From assembly GCA_030065125.1 (NCBI GenBank), contig JASJDM010000007.1, positions 1 through 64,000 of the forward strand: 64,000 nucleotides of DNA. Direction: 5' to 3'. The notes under the pieces are model-generated. The model worked only from the letters and a program-made list of their open reading frames with translations. It ran no database searches and was not told the origin of the DNA. This stretch comes from Lysobacterales bacterium. GTDB lineage: Bacteria; Pseudomonadota; Gammaproteobacteria; Xanthomonadales; SZUA-38. This document shows positions 25,010-35,400 of this stretch, piece by piece (within the stretch, counting starts at the first letter, position 1; each line of letters starts with the position of its first letter). The position numbers and the translations under genes are program-made.

Positions 25010-27771
25010 TCTGCCACCTCTAGCGCAGCCTTCAGACGATCCAGGAGATCTTGCCGGTAAGGTGCGTGCTCCGTCACCAGACGATGCAGGGTCAAAACCG
25101 GCTCCGGCGGCGGCTGGCCGGCCTCAACATAGGCCTCGAGACAATCAACCCGGATCGCCAGGGACACAGGGTGGGTCGGCGCCCGTCCCGAGCGCACCAT
25201 GTCCGCGGCACGGTCATAGGCCTCGAAGGCCGCCAGGCGGGAGCCGCTCCGGGCATGGGCCCGCGCCAGCCGGTGCGTGGTCTGGGCAAAGTGCATGGAA
25301 CCGGTTTCGCCGTTGTCTGATCGCAGGGAGATGACGCCGGTCAGATGGGCCAGTGCCGCCGGGTGGTCGCCCTGACGGGACAGCAACTCGCCCCGCAGCT
25401 CCATGGGGAAGGCCAGTCGCGGACTGTCGGGACCGAACTGACCGGTCCTGATCTCCAGTCCGCTGTCGATCAGGGCCGCCGTACCCTCGGTGTTCCCGCT
25501 CTCCAGCAGGGCATCGGCCAGGCTCAGCTGGCTGTTCCCGGTGGTCATCGCGTCCGGGCCATAGACTGCGAGTTTGCAGGACACGGCACGTTCGAGGGAA
25601 TCCACTGACGCGTCCAGGTTGCCCATCTCCAGCTGCGTATTGCCGAGATTGTTGTATACCTTGCACAGCAGCGTCGGGGTTGGAGAAGCGCCTGCCTGGG
25701 AGTCACGGATTTGCTCGAAGACCCGCTTTGCGTCTTCCAGTCGGGCGAGATCGGAAAGCGTGTTGGCGTAGTTGAAGCGGATGGTGGCCAACTCATGGTT
25801 ATTCAGACCCGCTCCGTTCCTGTGAATAGCGAGCGCCTGTTCAAAAGCTTCCACGGACTCGGGTTCCCGGCCCAGGTGATTCAACGACCGGCCGATGGAC
25901 CCCAGGGTCTTGGCAATGTCCGGGTGGAGTTCATCAAGGTACTGGCGCCGAATGGTCAATGCCTTTTGAAACACCTCCAGCGCACTGCCGACCCGCCCAT
26001 TGATCCCCAGCACCTCGCCATAGTCCGTCAGCACATCCGCCCGGGCAAGGCCATTCAGGGCAGCTGGGAACTCCCCGTCGACCAGGGCCGACTCCATGAC
26101 CGCGAGCGCCTGCCTGGGCTGTTCTGCAAACACCAGGGCCTGGGCCCAGCGGGAGCGACTGCGCAATGCCTCGTCACCGTATCCAGCCCCCAGACCGGCG
26201 TAAATTTTGCTGGCCAGGCGGAAACTCTCGAGGGCTTCGGCAAGCCGGGATACCTCCCGGAGCACTCTCCCGTTGACCCCATGCCAGCGTGCCAGGTCGG
26301 CACCGTCCAACGCCGACCGGCTTTGCTCCAGGAATCCCAGGGCGGCCTCGGGATCACCGGATCGAAACGCCACATCAGCCAGGCCGACCTGGATTGCAGC
26401 GCGCTGGGGAGGTTCGCGAGCTGCCGCCAGTGCCCCGCTGAAGCTGGACCAGGCGGCATCCAGCTGCCCCAGCTGCAGGCGATTGGATCCGATGAGGAAA
26501 AGCAGTTCCGCCATCACCGGGGCCTCGTCGGCAAGGGAAATTCGAACCTCCCGCTCCCAGCTGTCCAGCAGCGCTGCCGAGGAACTGGCGTCTCGTCCCG
26601 AATAGGGCGACGCGGTATCCAGCATCTGCCGGGTCAGGGCCTGGATCCTCTCCGCGGCCTGGGCCCGTTCGATCGCCGCATTGCGGGCCGACGAGATCTG
26701 CAGGAATGCGACCACAACAACCGCAATCAGGGCGATGGCGCTGACCAGCGCAACACCGGCGGCAAGCCGATTGCGCATCAGCAGGCGGGAAAGGGCGTAT
26801 CCCGGCCCGGCCCCGCGCGCGCTCACCGGCCGGCCCTTGCGGAACGCCTTGAGGTCTTCAGCCAGCTGCGCTGCCGATGTGTACCGGTCTTGGGGCCGGC
26901 GCTGCAGACACTTGAGCACAATGGCGTCCAGGTCGCCGCGAACCCGATTTGACTCGGTACGCTTACCGTCGGACTTCAATGCGTCACTGGGTCGGACTGG
27001 CGCACTGGCAGAAACCGCCTGCATGACCTTGACCTGGGACCCGCTTTCGGAGGCATAAGGATGACGTCCCGTAAGCAACAGATACAGAACAATGCCCAGC
27101 TGATAAATGTCCGTGGCGATAGAGATGTCCCCGCCCTCGATCTGCTCCGGACTGGAATAGCTCAGCGTCAGCAGACGACCGGTTTCGATGGCGTCGTTGT
27201 CCACGGACTTGGCGATGCCAAAATCCAGCAGCTTGACGGTTCCCTCCCGGCTGACGAGGACATTGGATGGTTTGATATCCCGATGGACCACCGCCGCCCG
27301 GTGGGCATGGTCCAGGGCCCATACCACCTGGGTGAACAGCTTGATGCGCTGGGTCAGATCCAGGCCCTGCTCCGCGCAGTACTGATCGATGGGAATCCCG
27401 TTGATGTGCTCCATGACCAGGTAGGGTCGGCCGTCGGGCGCTACGCCGCCGTCCAGCAAGCCGGCAATGTTGGGATGGGAAAGATCTGCCAGGATCTGGC
27501 GCTCCAGGCGAATTCGTTTCTCGGATCGCCGATCCCGGTGCTCATGGCGAAGCAATTTGATGGCCACGGACTGGTCGTATTCACCATCGACTCGCTGCGC
27601 CAGGTAGACCGTTGACATGCCACCGGTGCCCAGCAGGGACTCGATGCGATAATTGCCGACAACCTGCCCGACGAGCCCACCGCCATCCTCCGGCGAGAGC
27701 CGCTGCATAACCCGCATACCGCCCCCCGGGGTCAGCAGATCATCGAGATCGAGAGATTGGGTAGATGTCAT
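24991..27771 (-). CDS. Transmembrane Ser/Thr protein kinase with TPR region
   Basis: 926 residues. The Hanks-type kinase domain is at about 41-312: G-loop G-T-G-G-M-S-T-V (48-55), Lys72 in V-A-I-K, H-R-D-I-K-P-S-N (163-170, catalytic Asp165), and D-F-G (183-185). The activation segment has T-L-S-Y-S-S-P-E-Q, with Thr/Ser candidates for phosphorylation. One membrane helix lies at about 337-358. The remaining ~560 residues are helical TPR-like repeats on the far side of the membrane, presumably a sensor. All catalytic residues are present, so activity is expected. Overlap with and proximity to the ECF gene suggest the sigma factor as a target; this is inference from the family. Confidence 0.9.
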   Translation of the reverse strand: MTSTQSLDLDDLLTPGGGMRVMQRLSPEDGGGLVGQVVGNYRIESLLGTGGMSTVYLAQRVDGEYDQSVAIKLLRHEHRDRRSEKRIRLERQILADLSHPNIAGLLDGGVAPDGRPYLVMEHINGIPIDQYCAEQGLDLTQRIKLFTQVVWALDHAHRAAVVHRDIKPSNVLVSREGTVKLLDFGIAKSVDNDAIETGRLLTLSYSSPEQIEGGDISIATDIYQLGIVLYLLLTGRHPYASESGSQVKVMQAVSASAPVRPSDALKSDGKRTESNRVRGDLDAIVLKCLQRRPQDRYTSAAQLAEDLKAFRKGRPVSARGAGPGYALSRLLMRNRLAAGVALVSAIALIAVVVVAFLQISSARNAAIERAQAAERIQALTRQMLDTASPYSGRDASSSAALLDSWEREVRISLADEAPVMAELLFLIGSNRLQLGQLDAAWSSFSGALAAAREPPQRAAIQVGLADVAFRSGDPEAALGFLEQSRSALDGADLARWHGVNGRVLREVSRLAEALESFRLASKIYAGLGAGYGDEALRSRSRWAQALVFAEQPRQALAVMESALVDGEFPAALNGLARADVLTDYGEVLGINGRVGSALEVFQKALTIRRQYLDELHPDIAKTLGSIGRSLNHLGREPESVEAFEQALAIHRNGAGLNNHELATIRFNYANTLSDLARLEDAKRVFEQIRDSQAGASPTPTLLCKVYNNLGNTQLEMGNLDASVDSLERAVSCKLAVYGPDAMTTGNSQLSLADALLESGNTEGTAALIDSGLEIRTGQFGPDSPRLAFPMELRGELLSRQGDHPAALAHLTGVISLRSDNGETGSMHFAQTTHRLARAHARSGSRLAAFEAYDRAADMVRSGRAPTHPVSLAIRVDCLEAYVEAGQPPPEPVLTLHRLVTEHAPYRQDLLDRLKAALEVADQPKSG

Positions 27772-28000
27772 GCAGGTCTCCGCGGCTGCACACAGTCAAT
27801 TCCGGCATGGGGAAGCCGCTCCCTCCCCTTCCACATCCATGCTAACGCAAACTGCCGCCGATTCCCGCCTCGTACGTGGCCGGACACGGGCAGAAGATGA
27901 CGCGAGTCAACTCTGTCTGGCGGGATTCGTTCGCTGCTTGCGTGACTCCTGTCGAATCGCGGCGGCAATTGCGCGGCTGCAGGCCCTCTGGAGAATCACT

Positions 28001-30265
28001 ATGAACAACGACAATACCCCCCGACTCTGGCGAAGTATCATCACGAGCGTGCTGGCAATGCCATTGGTGCTGGGATGCCTGGCCGCCCACGCTGGCGACC
28101 CCGACCTGCTGCTCACCGTAGGCCCGGACCCGGAATGCGACCACCTGTCGCTGGAGAATGCTTGGCGGACCGTGCCACCGTCAGACGCGTTTCGCGAAGT
28201 TGAAATCCGGGTGCGCAGAGATCATCGAAGGTCCACCCACCTGGTCATTGATGATCTGGCGGCGCGGCCTGAAGGCTTTCATCTCACCATCGCTGGCGGA
28301 TACACGGCCTGCACGGACGACACTCCCCTTACCTCCCGATCCGAGCTGATGGGAAACAACCAATCCCCCATCGTGGAAATCTCAGCCGGTGGTCCCGGCA
28401 ACGGTCCCGCGCTGGACCGAACCGTCGAGTTTGTCGGTATCGAGTTTGAAGACAACGATCTCAGCGCCATCGCGCAGTCCAGGGGCGGCGCCATTTACGC
28501 CACGGCAGGTCGCGTCCTTCTGCGAGACACCCGGATCGTCAACACCGCGGCCCGGGAAGGCGGCGGCGTCTATCTTGGCGTGGATCCCCACGGGTCACGA
28601 CCGTCGCTTGTGCTTCGAGGGTTTGTCCTGCTGGGCGGGGAAGCCACCTCAACCGACCCCGGTGTCCCGGTGGCCGGCGGAACCATTGCGTGCCTGAGTG
28701 ACCCCAGCCACGGCCGCATAGAGATTGACGCCGAGGGCGCCTGGTCCGGGACCAGCCGCGCCATCGCCACCAGCGCGATCGGTGGAGGATTGCGTGGCGG
28801 GCTGGCGGCTCTGGACCACTGCACTATGCGCATGGTGGGCCCCGGATTTCTGCGGACCTTCCTGCTGGCTTCCGGGCTGGGTGGCGCCTTTGGGGGGACC
28901 ATCTGGGCGGCCAACGGTTCGCAGGTGAACCTGGCCGACGTTCGGCTGGATCCATCGGCCCAGTCCCGGTCCGGAGTGACCTTCGGCAACGGCGGCGCAT
29001 TTTACGTGGACAGCGGTTCCATACTGCGTCTATCCGGCGTCCTGGTGAGAGGGGCTGAACTGCGCGGCACAACATCCCGCGGTGGGGTGCTTTCGGCCAA
29101 CGGTGACGGAACCACCGTTGAAATCGGCTGTGCCGAGCACACCGGCGGAAACCTGTGCCGACCCGGGAGTGCCGCTCCGGTTCTTTTCGAAGTGACAACC
29201 ATATCCCGGGCCGAATCCGGGGGCGCGATCCTGGCCACCGACGGCGCCCGGATACGGGCGTCCGGATTGGTCATTGACAGTGCACGGGCAAACCGCGGCG
29301 CCGCTGTGGAGGTCGTCGGGGAATCGTCTGCGGTGACCCTGCGAAATTCCCAGATTTTGCGTTCAGCCGGCGTCAACGGCGCCACGGCAGAAAGCCTGTT
29401 CCATGTTGACGGCGGCGCACTGCATCTCGAACATGTGACGACGGCCGAAAACGATAACCTTGCAGCGTTGATCGACAGCTCCAGCGACGCACTCGTGACC
29501 GTGAACTCGTCCCTGCTTGCTGAAGACAGTGCCGTGAGCGTCATGGGCCAGCCCGGCATCGACGTCATCACGGATGGTTGTGTCCTGACCAGCGCCGCAT
29601 CACCCTATCCCGCAACGGCTGGGGCATGGGACCTGCTGCCATCCCCAGCAGATATGGGATTTGACGCTGAAAGCCCTTACCAATACCGACTGGCACAATC
29701 GTCCCTGGCAGTAGACCGCTGCGCTGGGCCAGCCACTCTGCCCACCGACATCGAGGGTGACCCCCGGGACAGCACCGCCGGGATGCCGGCATCACCTGAT
29801 CCCGGCGCTGATGAACGGGTGGGTCGCGTAAGCTACTGCCAGGTCGAGAATACCGTCCTCAATGCGGCTTCACACACCTTTGTCATGGACGTTCCGTCCG
29901 ATGAGGTGATTCGCGACCTGGACGTGGAAATGGTGCTGCAGGGGAACGCCATCTACAGGGCCAGCCTGGCCACGGGCAGTTTCAAGGCGGACCTTCATTT
30001 CGTGAATGGAGACAGGGCCGGACCCAACCACTGGTATATCGATGACGAGGCCATTGGCCGGAGCAACGCCGATATCATTGCGGTTCGACCCGACGCATTC
30101 GACGGTATCGCTGACCGGCTGGGCCAATTCGATGGACGGCCGCTGAACCTTCAGTCCTGGGTGCTGACCCTGGACAAACACTCAGACGGTACGCCAAGTG
30201 CGCTGGACCAGTGGTGTCTCACCGTCCCGCCACCGGAACAGGTGTTCGGCGACAGCTTTGAGTAA
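28001..30265 (+). CDS. Secreted beta-helix protein with C-terminal P-like domain
   Basis: The 754-residue product from ATG 28001 (ggag seven bases ahead) has a signal peptide (hydrophobic S-V-L-A-M-P-L-V-L-G-C-L, cleavage after A-H-A). The frame is open upstream but crosses the kinase start region, so it is not used. The body is a parallel beta-helix with G-G-A-I and G-G-G-V turns, then an anchor-type segment (D-P-G-A-D-E). The last ~140 residues resemble a proprotein-convertase P-like beta domain (S-W-V-L-T-L ... D-Q-W-C-L-T-V). It ends V-F-G-D-S-F-E, a tail seen on many exported proteins of related bacteria. It diverges from the kinase gene with 229 bases between. Confidence 0.8.
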   Translation: MNNDNTPRLWRSIITSVLAMPLVLGCLAAHAGDPDLLLTVGPDPECDHLSLENAWRTVPPSDAFREVEIRVRRDHRRSTHLVIDDLAARPEGFHLTIAGGYTACTDDTPLTSRSELMGNNQSPIVEISAGGPGNGPALDRTVEFVGIEFEDNDLSAIAQSRGGAIYATAGRVLLRDTRIVNTAAREGGGVYLGVDPHGSRPSLVLRGFVLLGGEATSTDPGVPVAGGTIACLSDPSHGRIEIDAEGAWSGTSRAIATSAIGGGLRGGLAALDHCTMRMVGPGFLRTFLLASGLGGAFGGTIWAANGSQVNLADVRLDPSAQSRSGVTFGNGGAFYVDSGSILRLSGVLVRGAELRGTTSRGGVLSANGDGTTVEIGCAEHTGGNLCRPGSAAPVLFEVTTISRAESGGAILATDGARIRASGLVIDSARANRGAAVEVVGESSAVTLRNSQILRSAGVNGATAESLFHVDGGALHLEHVTTAENDNLAALIDSSSDALVTVNSSLLAEDSAVSVMGQPGIDVITDGCVLTSAASPYPATAGAWDLLPSPADMGFDAESPYQYRLAQSSLAVDRCAGPATLPTDIEGDPRDSTAGMPASPDPGADERVGRVSYCQVENTVLNAASHTFVMDVPSDEVIRDLDVEMVLQGNAIYRASLATGSFKADLHFVNGDRAGPNHWYIDDEAIGRSNADIIAVRPDAFDGIADRLGQFDGRPLNLQSWVLTLDKHSDGTPSALDQWCLTVPPPEQVFGDSFE

Positions 30266-30273
30266 AAATGGGT

Positions 30274-30300
30274 GACGCCAGGAATACGCGTTCTGGCGTC
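30274..30300 (+). terminator. Hairpin after the second beta-helix gene
   Basis: GACGCCAG (30274-30281) pairs perfectly with CTGGCGTC (30293-30300) across an 11-base loop, nine bases after the stop codon. There is no U-run, so it may protect the 3' end or act as a weak terminator. Confidence 0.4.
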
Positions 30301-30539
30301 TGGTCGTGCATTGCCGCAATCAGGCCTATCCCACAGCATGGCATACTCGGCGCGGCTCGGGTTTAACCACCTCACTGTCATCCGCAACCCAAAGCCGTCG
30401 GTTCGAATTCAGGCTGTTTCTCTTTGAATTCGATCAGATTCCAGGGTAGCCGCTGTTCGCGAAGCCAATACGGCATGCAACTTTGCCACCACAAAGGACA
30501 CCAAATAGACATAGGGCCGGTGGACGAAAGGAGAAAGAA

Positions 30540-31262
30540 TTGCGTATCCGAATTGCATTACTGCTGATCATCTGTGTACTGACGGACAACGCAATGGCCG
30601 AAGGCCTGCGCGGCGATCCCGCAGCAGTCGCCGATGCCAGGTCCATGGTTGGAACAATGGGAGGTATCCACATCTGGAAAGAACTCGAGAAAGTGCATTT
30701 TGTGCACGAGTGGGATATCGCCAACCGCCACGAGCGATACCTCGAGAACGAAATACTCGATCTCACCGGCCCACGGTCGTGGGTGACCATGAAGAGCGAA
30801 AGCTACGATCGCGTCCGTGCTTACAGTCCCGAGTATGGGTACTGGAGCATCACGAACGGCAAATTCGCCCGCGGAGATGAAGTATCGCTGGCCAACGCCA
30901 TGGAGCGGGCTCCCTACAGCATTTACCGCATTGCGCGCAGCGTTGCGCGTGACGATGAGTCACTTGAGGTGCGATTCGGCACGCTCGAGGGTATCCCGGG
31001 CTTTCCAGCACTCGAGTTCGCGGATGCGGAGGGCGTGGCGCGTGGTTGGATTATTCTCAATGCCCGGAAGGAACCGGTCATCTGGGCGACCACCCAGTAC
31101 GTTTATGTGTTCGGTCCGCTTGCGCGCTTTGGCAACCTTTGGGTGCCGAACTGGGCGACCACAAACAACGGACTGGTCCGCTACGAAATGGTGTCGCTGA
31201 CTGGCCACAATGCCAAGCCGCAGCTGGGCCTGTTCGCCCCGCCTGAAGGGAATCCGGACTGA
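30540..31262 (+). CDS. Secreted protein of unknown function
   Basis: 240 residues from TTG 30540, chosen because aaggag stands at ideal distance and the product then begins with a signal peptide (R-I-R-I-A-L-L-L-I-I-C-V-L, cleavage after A-M-A). The mature part has no cysteine cluster or repeats. It has many Trp and Tyr residues and segments such as G-G-I-H-I-W-K-E-L, Y-G-Y-W-S-I-T-N-G-K-F and V-W-A-T-T-Q-Y-V-Y. These suggest a compact beta-rich periplasmic domain that may resemble lipid-binding folds, but I do not recognise a family. It runs towards the histidine kinase gene on the opposite strand, 15 bases from its stop. Confidence 0.65.
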   Translation: MRIRIALLLIICVLTDNAMAEGLRGDPAAVADARSMVGTMGGIHIWKELEKVHFVHEWDIANRHERYLENEILDLTGPRSWVTMKSESYDRVRAYSPEYGYWSITNGKFARGDEVSLANAMERAPYSIYRIARSVARDDESLEVRFGTLEGIPGFPALEFADAEGVARGWIILNARKEPVIWATTQYVYVFGPLARFGNLWVPNWATTNNGLVRYEMVSLTGHNAKPQLGLFAPPEGNPD

Positions 31263-31277
31263 AAGACGATGAAGGAT

Positions 31278-32339
31278 TCAGTCGCCGGTCCCCGGCACCG
31301 GCAGTTCGACCCGGAAGCACGCCCCATCTGAACTCGAGCTCAACGTAATTGTGCCATCCACCTCATCGACCAACAGGCGTACCGTGGACAGTCCCAGGCC
31401 GGACCCCTTTTCTTCGGATTTAGTGGTGAAAAACGTGTCAAATATGTCGTCCTGGATCTCGAGTGGCACACCCGGGCCCTCATCCTCCACTTCCAGCACC
31501 ACGCGCTCCCGGCCACTGCCCACCGTTCGCACGATGATTCGCCCACCCTCGGGCTGCGCATCCCGCGCATTCACCAACAAGTTGAGAAGAATCTGCTCCA
31601 ATCGACCTGCGTCGAAGGGCGGCGCTGGATCGGCCCCGTGTTTCACTTCAATTGTGTACGCTTTCCCAAACGCCCGCCGCAACAGCCCAACCAGTTCATC
31701 GACCAGTTCGTTGACCGGAAGGTCTGTGGGCGCATGATCCCGCCTTGACGTCGCGAGCAGGCTGTCGGTGAGACGCTGCCCCCGCTCAATGGCAGCGATG
31801 ACGTCACTCAGCAACGGATTTTCTGCGTCGCGCATCTTCAGGACGTCAACGTTGCCCCTGATCACCGTCAGCAGGTTATTCAGGTCGTGGGCAACCCCAC
31901 CAACAAGATGGCCGACCAGTTCCAGGCGCTGGGCCTGTAAAAGCTCCTTGGTTCTTGCCGCGACCAGACCTTCAAGGTCTCGATTCAGAGTCTCGATCTG
32001 TTCGTTCCTCTCGGCCAGGATGCGCCCAAACAACCGGTTGACAACCAGCATTCGCCGCACGGTGACCAACAGGAGTCCGAAAAAGAGCCCGACGAAGGAG
32101 GGAACTACGAAGAAGCGAACTTCGGGTCCATAGCCCATTACAACCCGGTATTGAATGACAGCAGCCATCAGGACAGCCGCCACGCACGCCAGGACGATCC
32201 CGGCATTCAGCAGTGTGATCCAAGGTTGCGATGGTGGGCTCTTCAGCACGACATTGGCTCCATCCACTTGACCAGTTCCGCGGCGCGCACCTGAATGCGC
32301 CGCTACTGTCCCCGAACGACCGCCGATACTACAGGACAT
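31278..32339 (-). CDS. Orphan membrane sensor histidine kinase
   Basis: 353 residues: two membrane helices at about 41-63 and 76-96 with a very short outer loop, a coiled-coil linker, then the phospho-acceptor His151 in G-G-V-A-H-D-L-N-N-L-L-T-V-I. The ATPase domain has Asn253/Asn257 in L-N-L-L-V-N-A-R-D-A, D-E-G-P-G-V near 286 and G-S-G-L-G-L at 312-317. All kinase motifs are intact. The outer loop is too short for a classic ligand domain, so sensing may occur in the membrane. No response regulator is adjacent. It lies 152 bases downstream of yhdP on the same strand. Confidence 0.88.
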   Translation of the reverse strand: MSCSIGGRSGTVAAHSGARRGTGQVDGANVVLKSPPSQPWITLLNAGIVLACVAAVLMAAVIQYRVVMGYGPEVRFFVVPSFVGLFFGLLLVTVRRMLVVNRLFGRILAERNEQIETLNRDLEGLVAARTKELLQAQRLELVGHLVGGVAHDLNNLLTVIRGNVDVLKMRDAENPLLSDVIAAIERGQRLTDSLLATSRRDHAPTDLPVNELVDELVGLLRRAFGKAYTIEVKHGADPAPPFDAGRLEQILLNLLVNARDAQPEGGRIIVRTVGSGRERVVLEVEDEGPGVPLEIQDDIFDTFFTTKSEEKGSGLGLSTVRLLVDEVDGTITLSSSSDGACFRVELPVPGTGD

Positions 32340-32491
32340 TTTCCCTGTGAAAAAACATGCCTGCAGATCTGGTCCGGAACGGCTGCTGTCAGACCCGGCC
32401 GCGGATTGCTGTGCCCACCGGGGAAATGACTTGACATTCCTCCAACCTCAACGGCATCTGGGCACTGGCCCCAACTATGGAATCCTGGAAA

Positions 32492-35400
32492 TCACCTGCC
32501 CGCGGTCTCCAGATCAAACCGCTGATCATCAGCCCCGATCAGCTCCACCACCGGTTCGTCCCAGCTCCCGGTGACCGAATAGTGGAACTGGGTGATTTCG
32601 TCGATGGCGCGGTCGAAGATGTTCTGCAGCACAAACGCCGCCGCCGCGCCGGCGCCGCCGCCGGCCAGGGCACCCACCAGCGGCAGGGTCGATCCGACTT
32701 CGGGCACCACGGTGATGACCTGGTCATAGTCCTGGGCCGCGACGCCGGTGCGACCTTTGATCAGGATGTCGGCAGTGGGGCCCTTGATCAGCAGGTTGTC
32801 GGTGCGGGCGTCACCTTCGTCCAGGTTGAATTTACCCTCGATGGAGTCGAAGGACAGGCCGCTCCTGAACAGGTCGCCGAAATCCAGCTGCAGCCGACGC
32901 GGCAGCGCCTGCAGACTGAGCAATCCGAAAATCCGTCCCGCGCCGGGTTCCACCTCCAGGATACGCCCCCGGATAATCCGGACGTCCAGTTCCCCGCCCA
33001 GGTTGGCCAGGTCAAAATCCGTGGGCCCGCCGGGCCAGTGGGCATCGATGCGCAGGATGGTCTGGCCGTCTTCAACCAGCCGGGTAAAGCCGAAGCCGTC
33101 CAGCAGGTCGCCCAGGTCCTCGGCGCTGACGGTGACCCCGAACTGGCTGTCCCGTCCCTGGTCGGTGATGTTCCAGTCGCCGGTGGCACTGATGGCCATG
33201 ACCTCGGACCGGGTTTCCAGCTGGTCAATGTGCATGCCGTCCCCGGTGGGATACGACTCGAAACTGACCTCGCCGAACTCCGTGGCGCCGAATTTCAGTG
33301 ACTGGGCCACGAAGCGCAGGGGCGGTATCTGGCGCGGATCGATGGTGCTGGATTCCATTTCCACGTCCGACTCCGGGACCTCCAGCCGCTCGAATTCCGC
33401 CAGCAGCAGGCGGCTTACCGAGGGGTTTACCGGAATCCGCAGCTGCCCCTTGATCTGATCGCCGTCCAGCTGCACGGTCCAGTACTCGGTGTCGCGGTCG
33501 GTCTTGATATTCAGGTTGGTGAAATCCCGGCCGCTGTAGCGTACCCGGTCGACCTTGACGTCCAGGTCCTGCAGGCTCCGGGTGTCAGTTTCGGACAGGT
33601 CGGACGGCACAAACTGGGACATGAAGTCGGACCACTGGTCCAGGTCGATGGACGGGATCTGACCGCCCACGGCCAGGCCGGATCCCGAGGTTTTGTATGG
33701 CCTGCCGCCGCCAAACAGCAGCAGCCCGGACCATTCATTGGACGTCCCCGTATTCAGGTCCAGAGACACCACGTCCCCGATCTGGATAGTCAGGTCCGCC
33801 AGATCCGGAAGGTCAAACCCGAACTTGACCGGCAGCGCAGCACCCGGGGGTTTGTTCAGTGGTGGCGGCAGATCCACCTGGCTGGTCAGCAGGTCGGATT
33901 CCAGTGTCATCCGGGGCCCCTGACCGTCGGCGGCGTCTTCCTCGACAGTCAGGCGCACTGTCCACTCGCAGGCCTCCGGTACCCGGGACAGCACCGGCTC
34001 CAGCACCGGAAAGTCCTGGGTAAAAATGCTAGCCGGTGCGACACCGACCAGCACCGCCTCTGCTGCCAGGCCCGGGGTACTGACAAATTCTCCGGTGGCC
34101 AGGGACAGCCTGGACGGGTACCCACGCAGGTTGGTGTCCAGGCCACGTCCGGAAATACCCTTGTCGGAAAAATCCACCCGGCCGGTGGTGCCTGGAAACT
34201 CGATACCCCACTTTTCGTCGGTGACCAGCGCATCATCCAGCCAAACGTGTCCAACCACCTTCTGCTCGGGCATGCCCTGCCTCAGAGGAAGCTCGAGGGT
34301 GGTCCAGGCCTGGGCCGCACCATCCACGCTCAGGTCTTCCAGGAATTCCCGGTAGTCCTGGTAAATAGGCGTGCGCCGAAGGAATGCCAGGAAGCGTGAG
34401 GCTTCGGACTGGCCCTGGGCTGCCACCTTCAGTCGAGGCTCCCGGTATTGCGGGAGATCAATCTCGACGTCGTTGACAGGAAGGTTTGCCAGGGATGCCC
34501 GCGGCAATGTGGCTGACAGTCCCTGGGCATCAAAATAAAGGCTGGCGTCCAGCTGGTCGGCCGCCGGCCAATCCGGATGAAAGTCCACCAGTGCATCTTC
34601 CACAATGGCCCTGGCCTCGAACTTGCCCTCGCCACCCCGAAACGGCCACTGGTCAAGGTCTCCGTACAGCACCATGTTGCCGCCCTCGACCGATCCCCGG
34701 ACCAGCGCACGATCCAGCCAGTCGATCAAAGGCTGGTTGAACTTGCGGTAGGGCCAGAATCGGCGGGCTTCTTCCACCTGCCCCGAATACACCCTCAGCT
34801 GGGCATCGATGAATGGCCGCCCGTCTCCGCCGCGAAGGTAGACCCGGCTGAGCCCGCGCACGCCCTCGTTGCGAAACTCAAGCGCCGGCGCGTCTACCGT
34901 CCATTCCGGCCCGTCCCAGGAGAAACCCACGGTGCCGTCGACGTCGTTCAGCAGCAGGGGCCACCGGAACACCTTGGGCAGCTCGACGATCGTGTCCTGG
35001 AGATCATCAACCTGAAAGCTGCCGCCGGCGCCCTGCAGCTGCACGCTGCCGGTCAGGCCCGACACGCCGGGCAGCTTCCCCACCGGCCGCCAGGAGATGC
35101 CCTGAAGCGCCGCCCCGCCGCGCATTGCCAGGTTGTCGCCGGCATCGACCCGCAGGTCCAGTCCGCTCACCTCACCCTGGGGCGCCAGCTGGTAGAGCCG
35201 GTCGCGCAGGTCCTCAGGCAGGCCCCGCACGACGGTCACGGCGCTGCTGATATCTCCCAGGTTCAGGGTGTTGGCAGTGACGGCGTAGCGGTCGCCAGCG
35301 TTGCCGGGTCGATGGGACAGCGCAATCTCAGCGTCACCCCAGGCGCGCTCCTGGAAGACCACCTCACCGTCGCTGAAATTGAACTGCCATCCGCCGTCAG

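Noticed and set aside
27653-28000. Upstream extension of the second beta-helix protein
   Set aside because: It overlaps the kinase start region on the other strand and would place about 116 residues before the signal peptide.
28001-30265. Autotransporter
   Set aside because: Beta-helix passenger-like repeats are present, but there is no C-terminal autotransporter barrel; the end is a P-like domain and short tail.
30391-30415. tRNA gene or tRNA remnant (GGTTCGAATTC resembles a T-loop)
   Set aside because: The flanking bases do not pair to make a T-stem and no acceptor, D or anticodon arm can be drawn.
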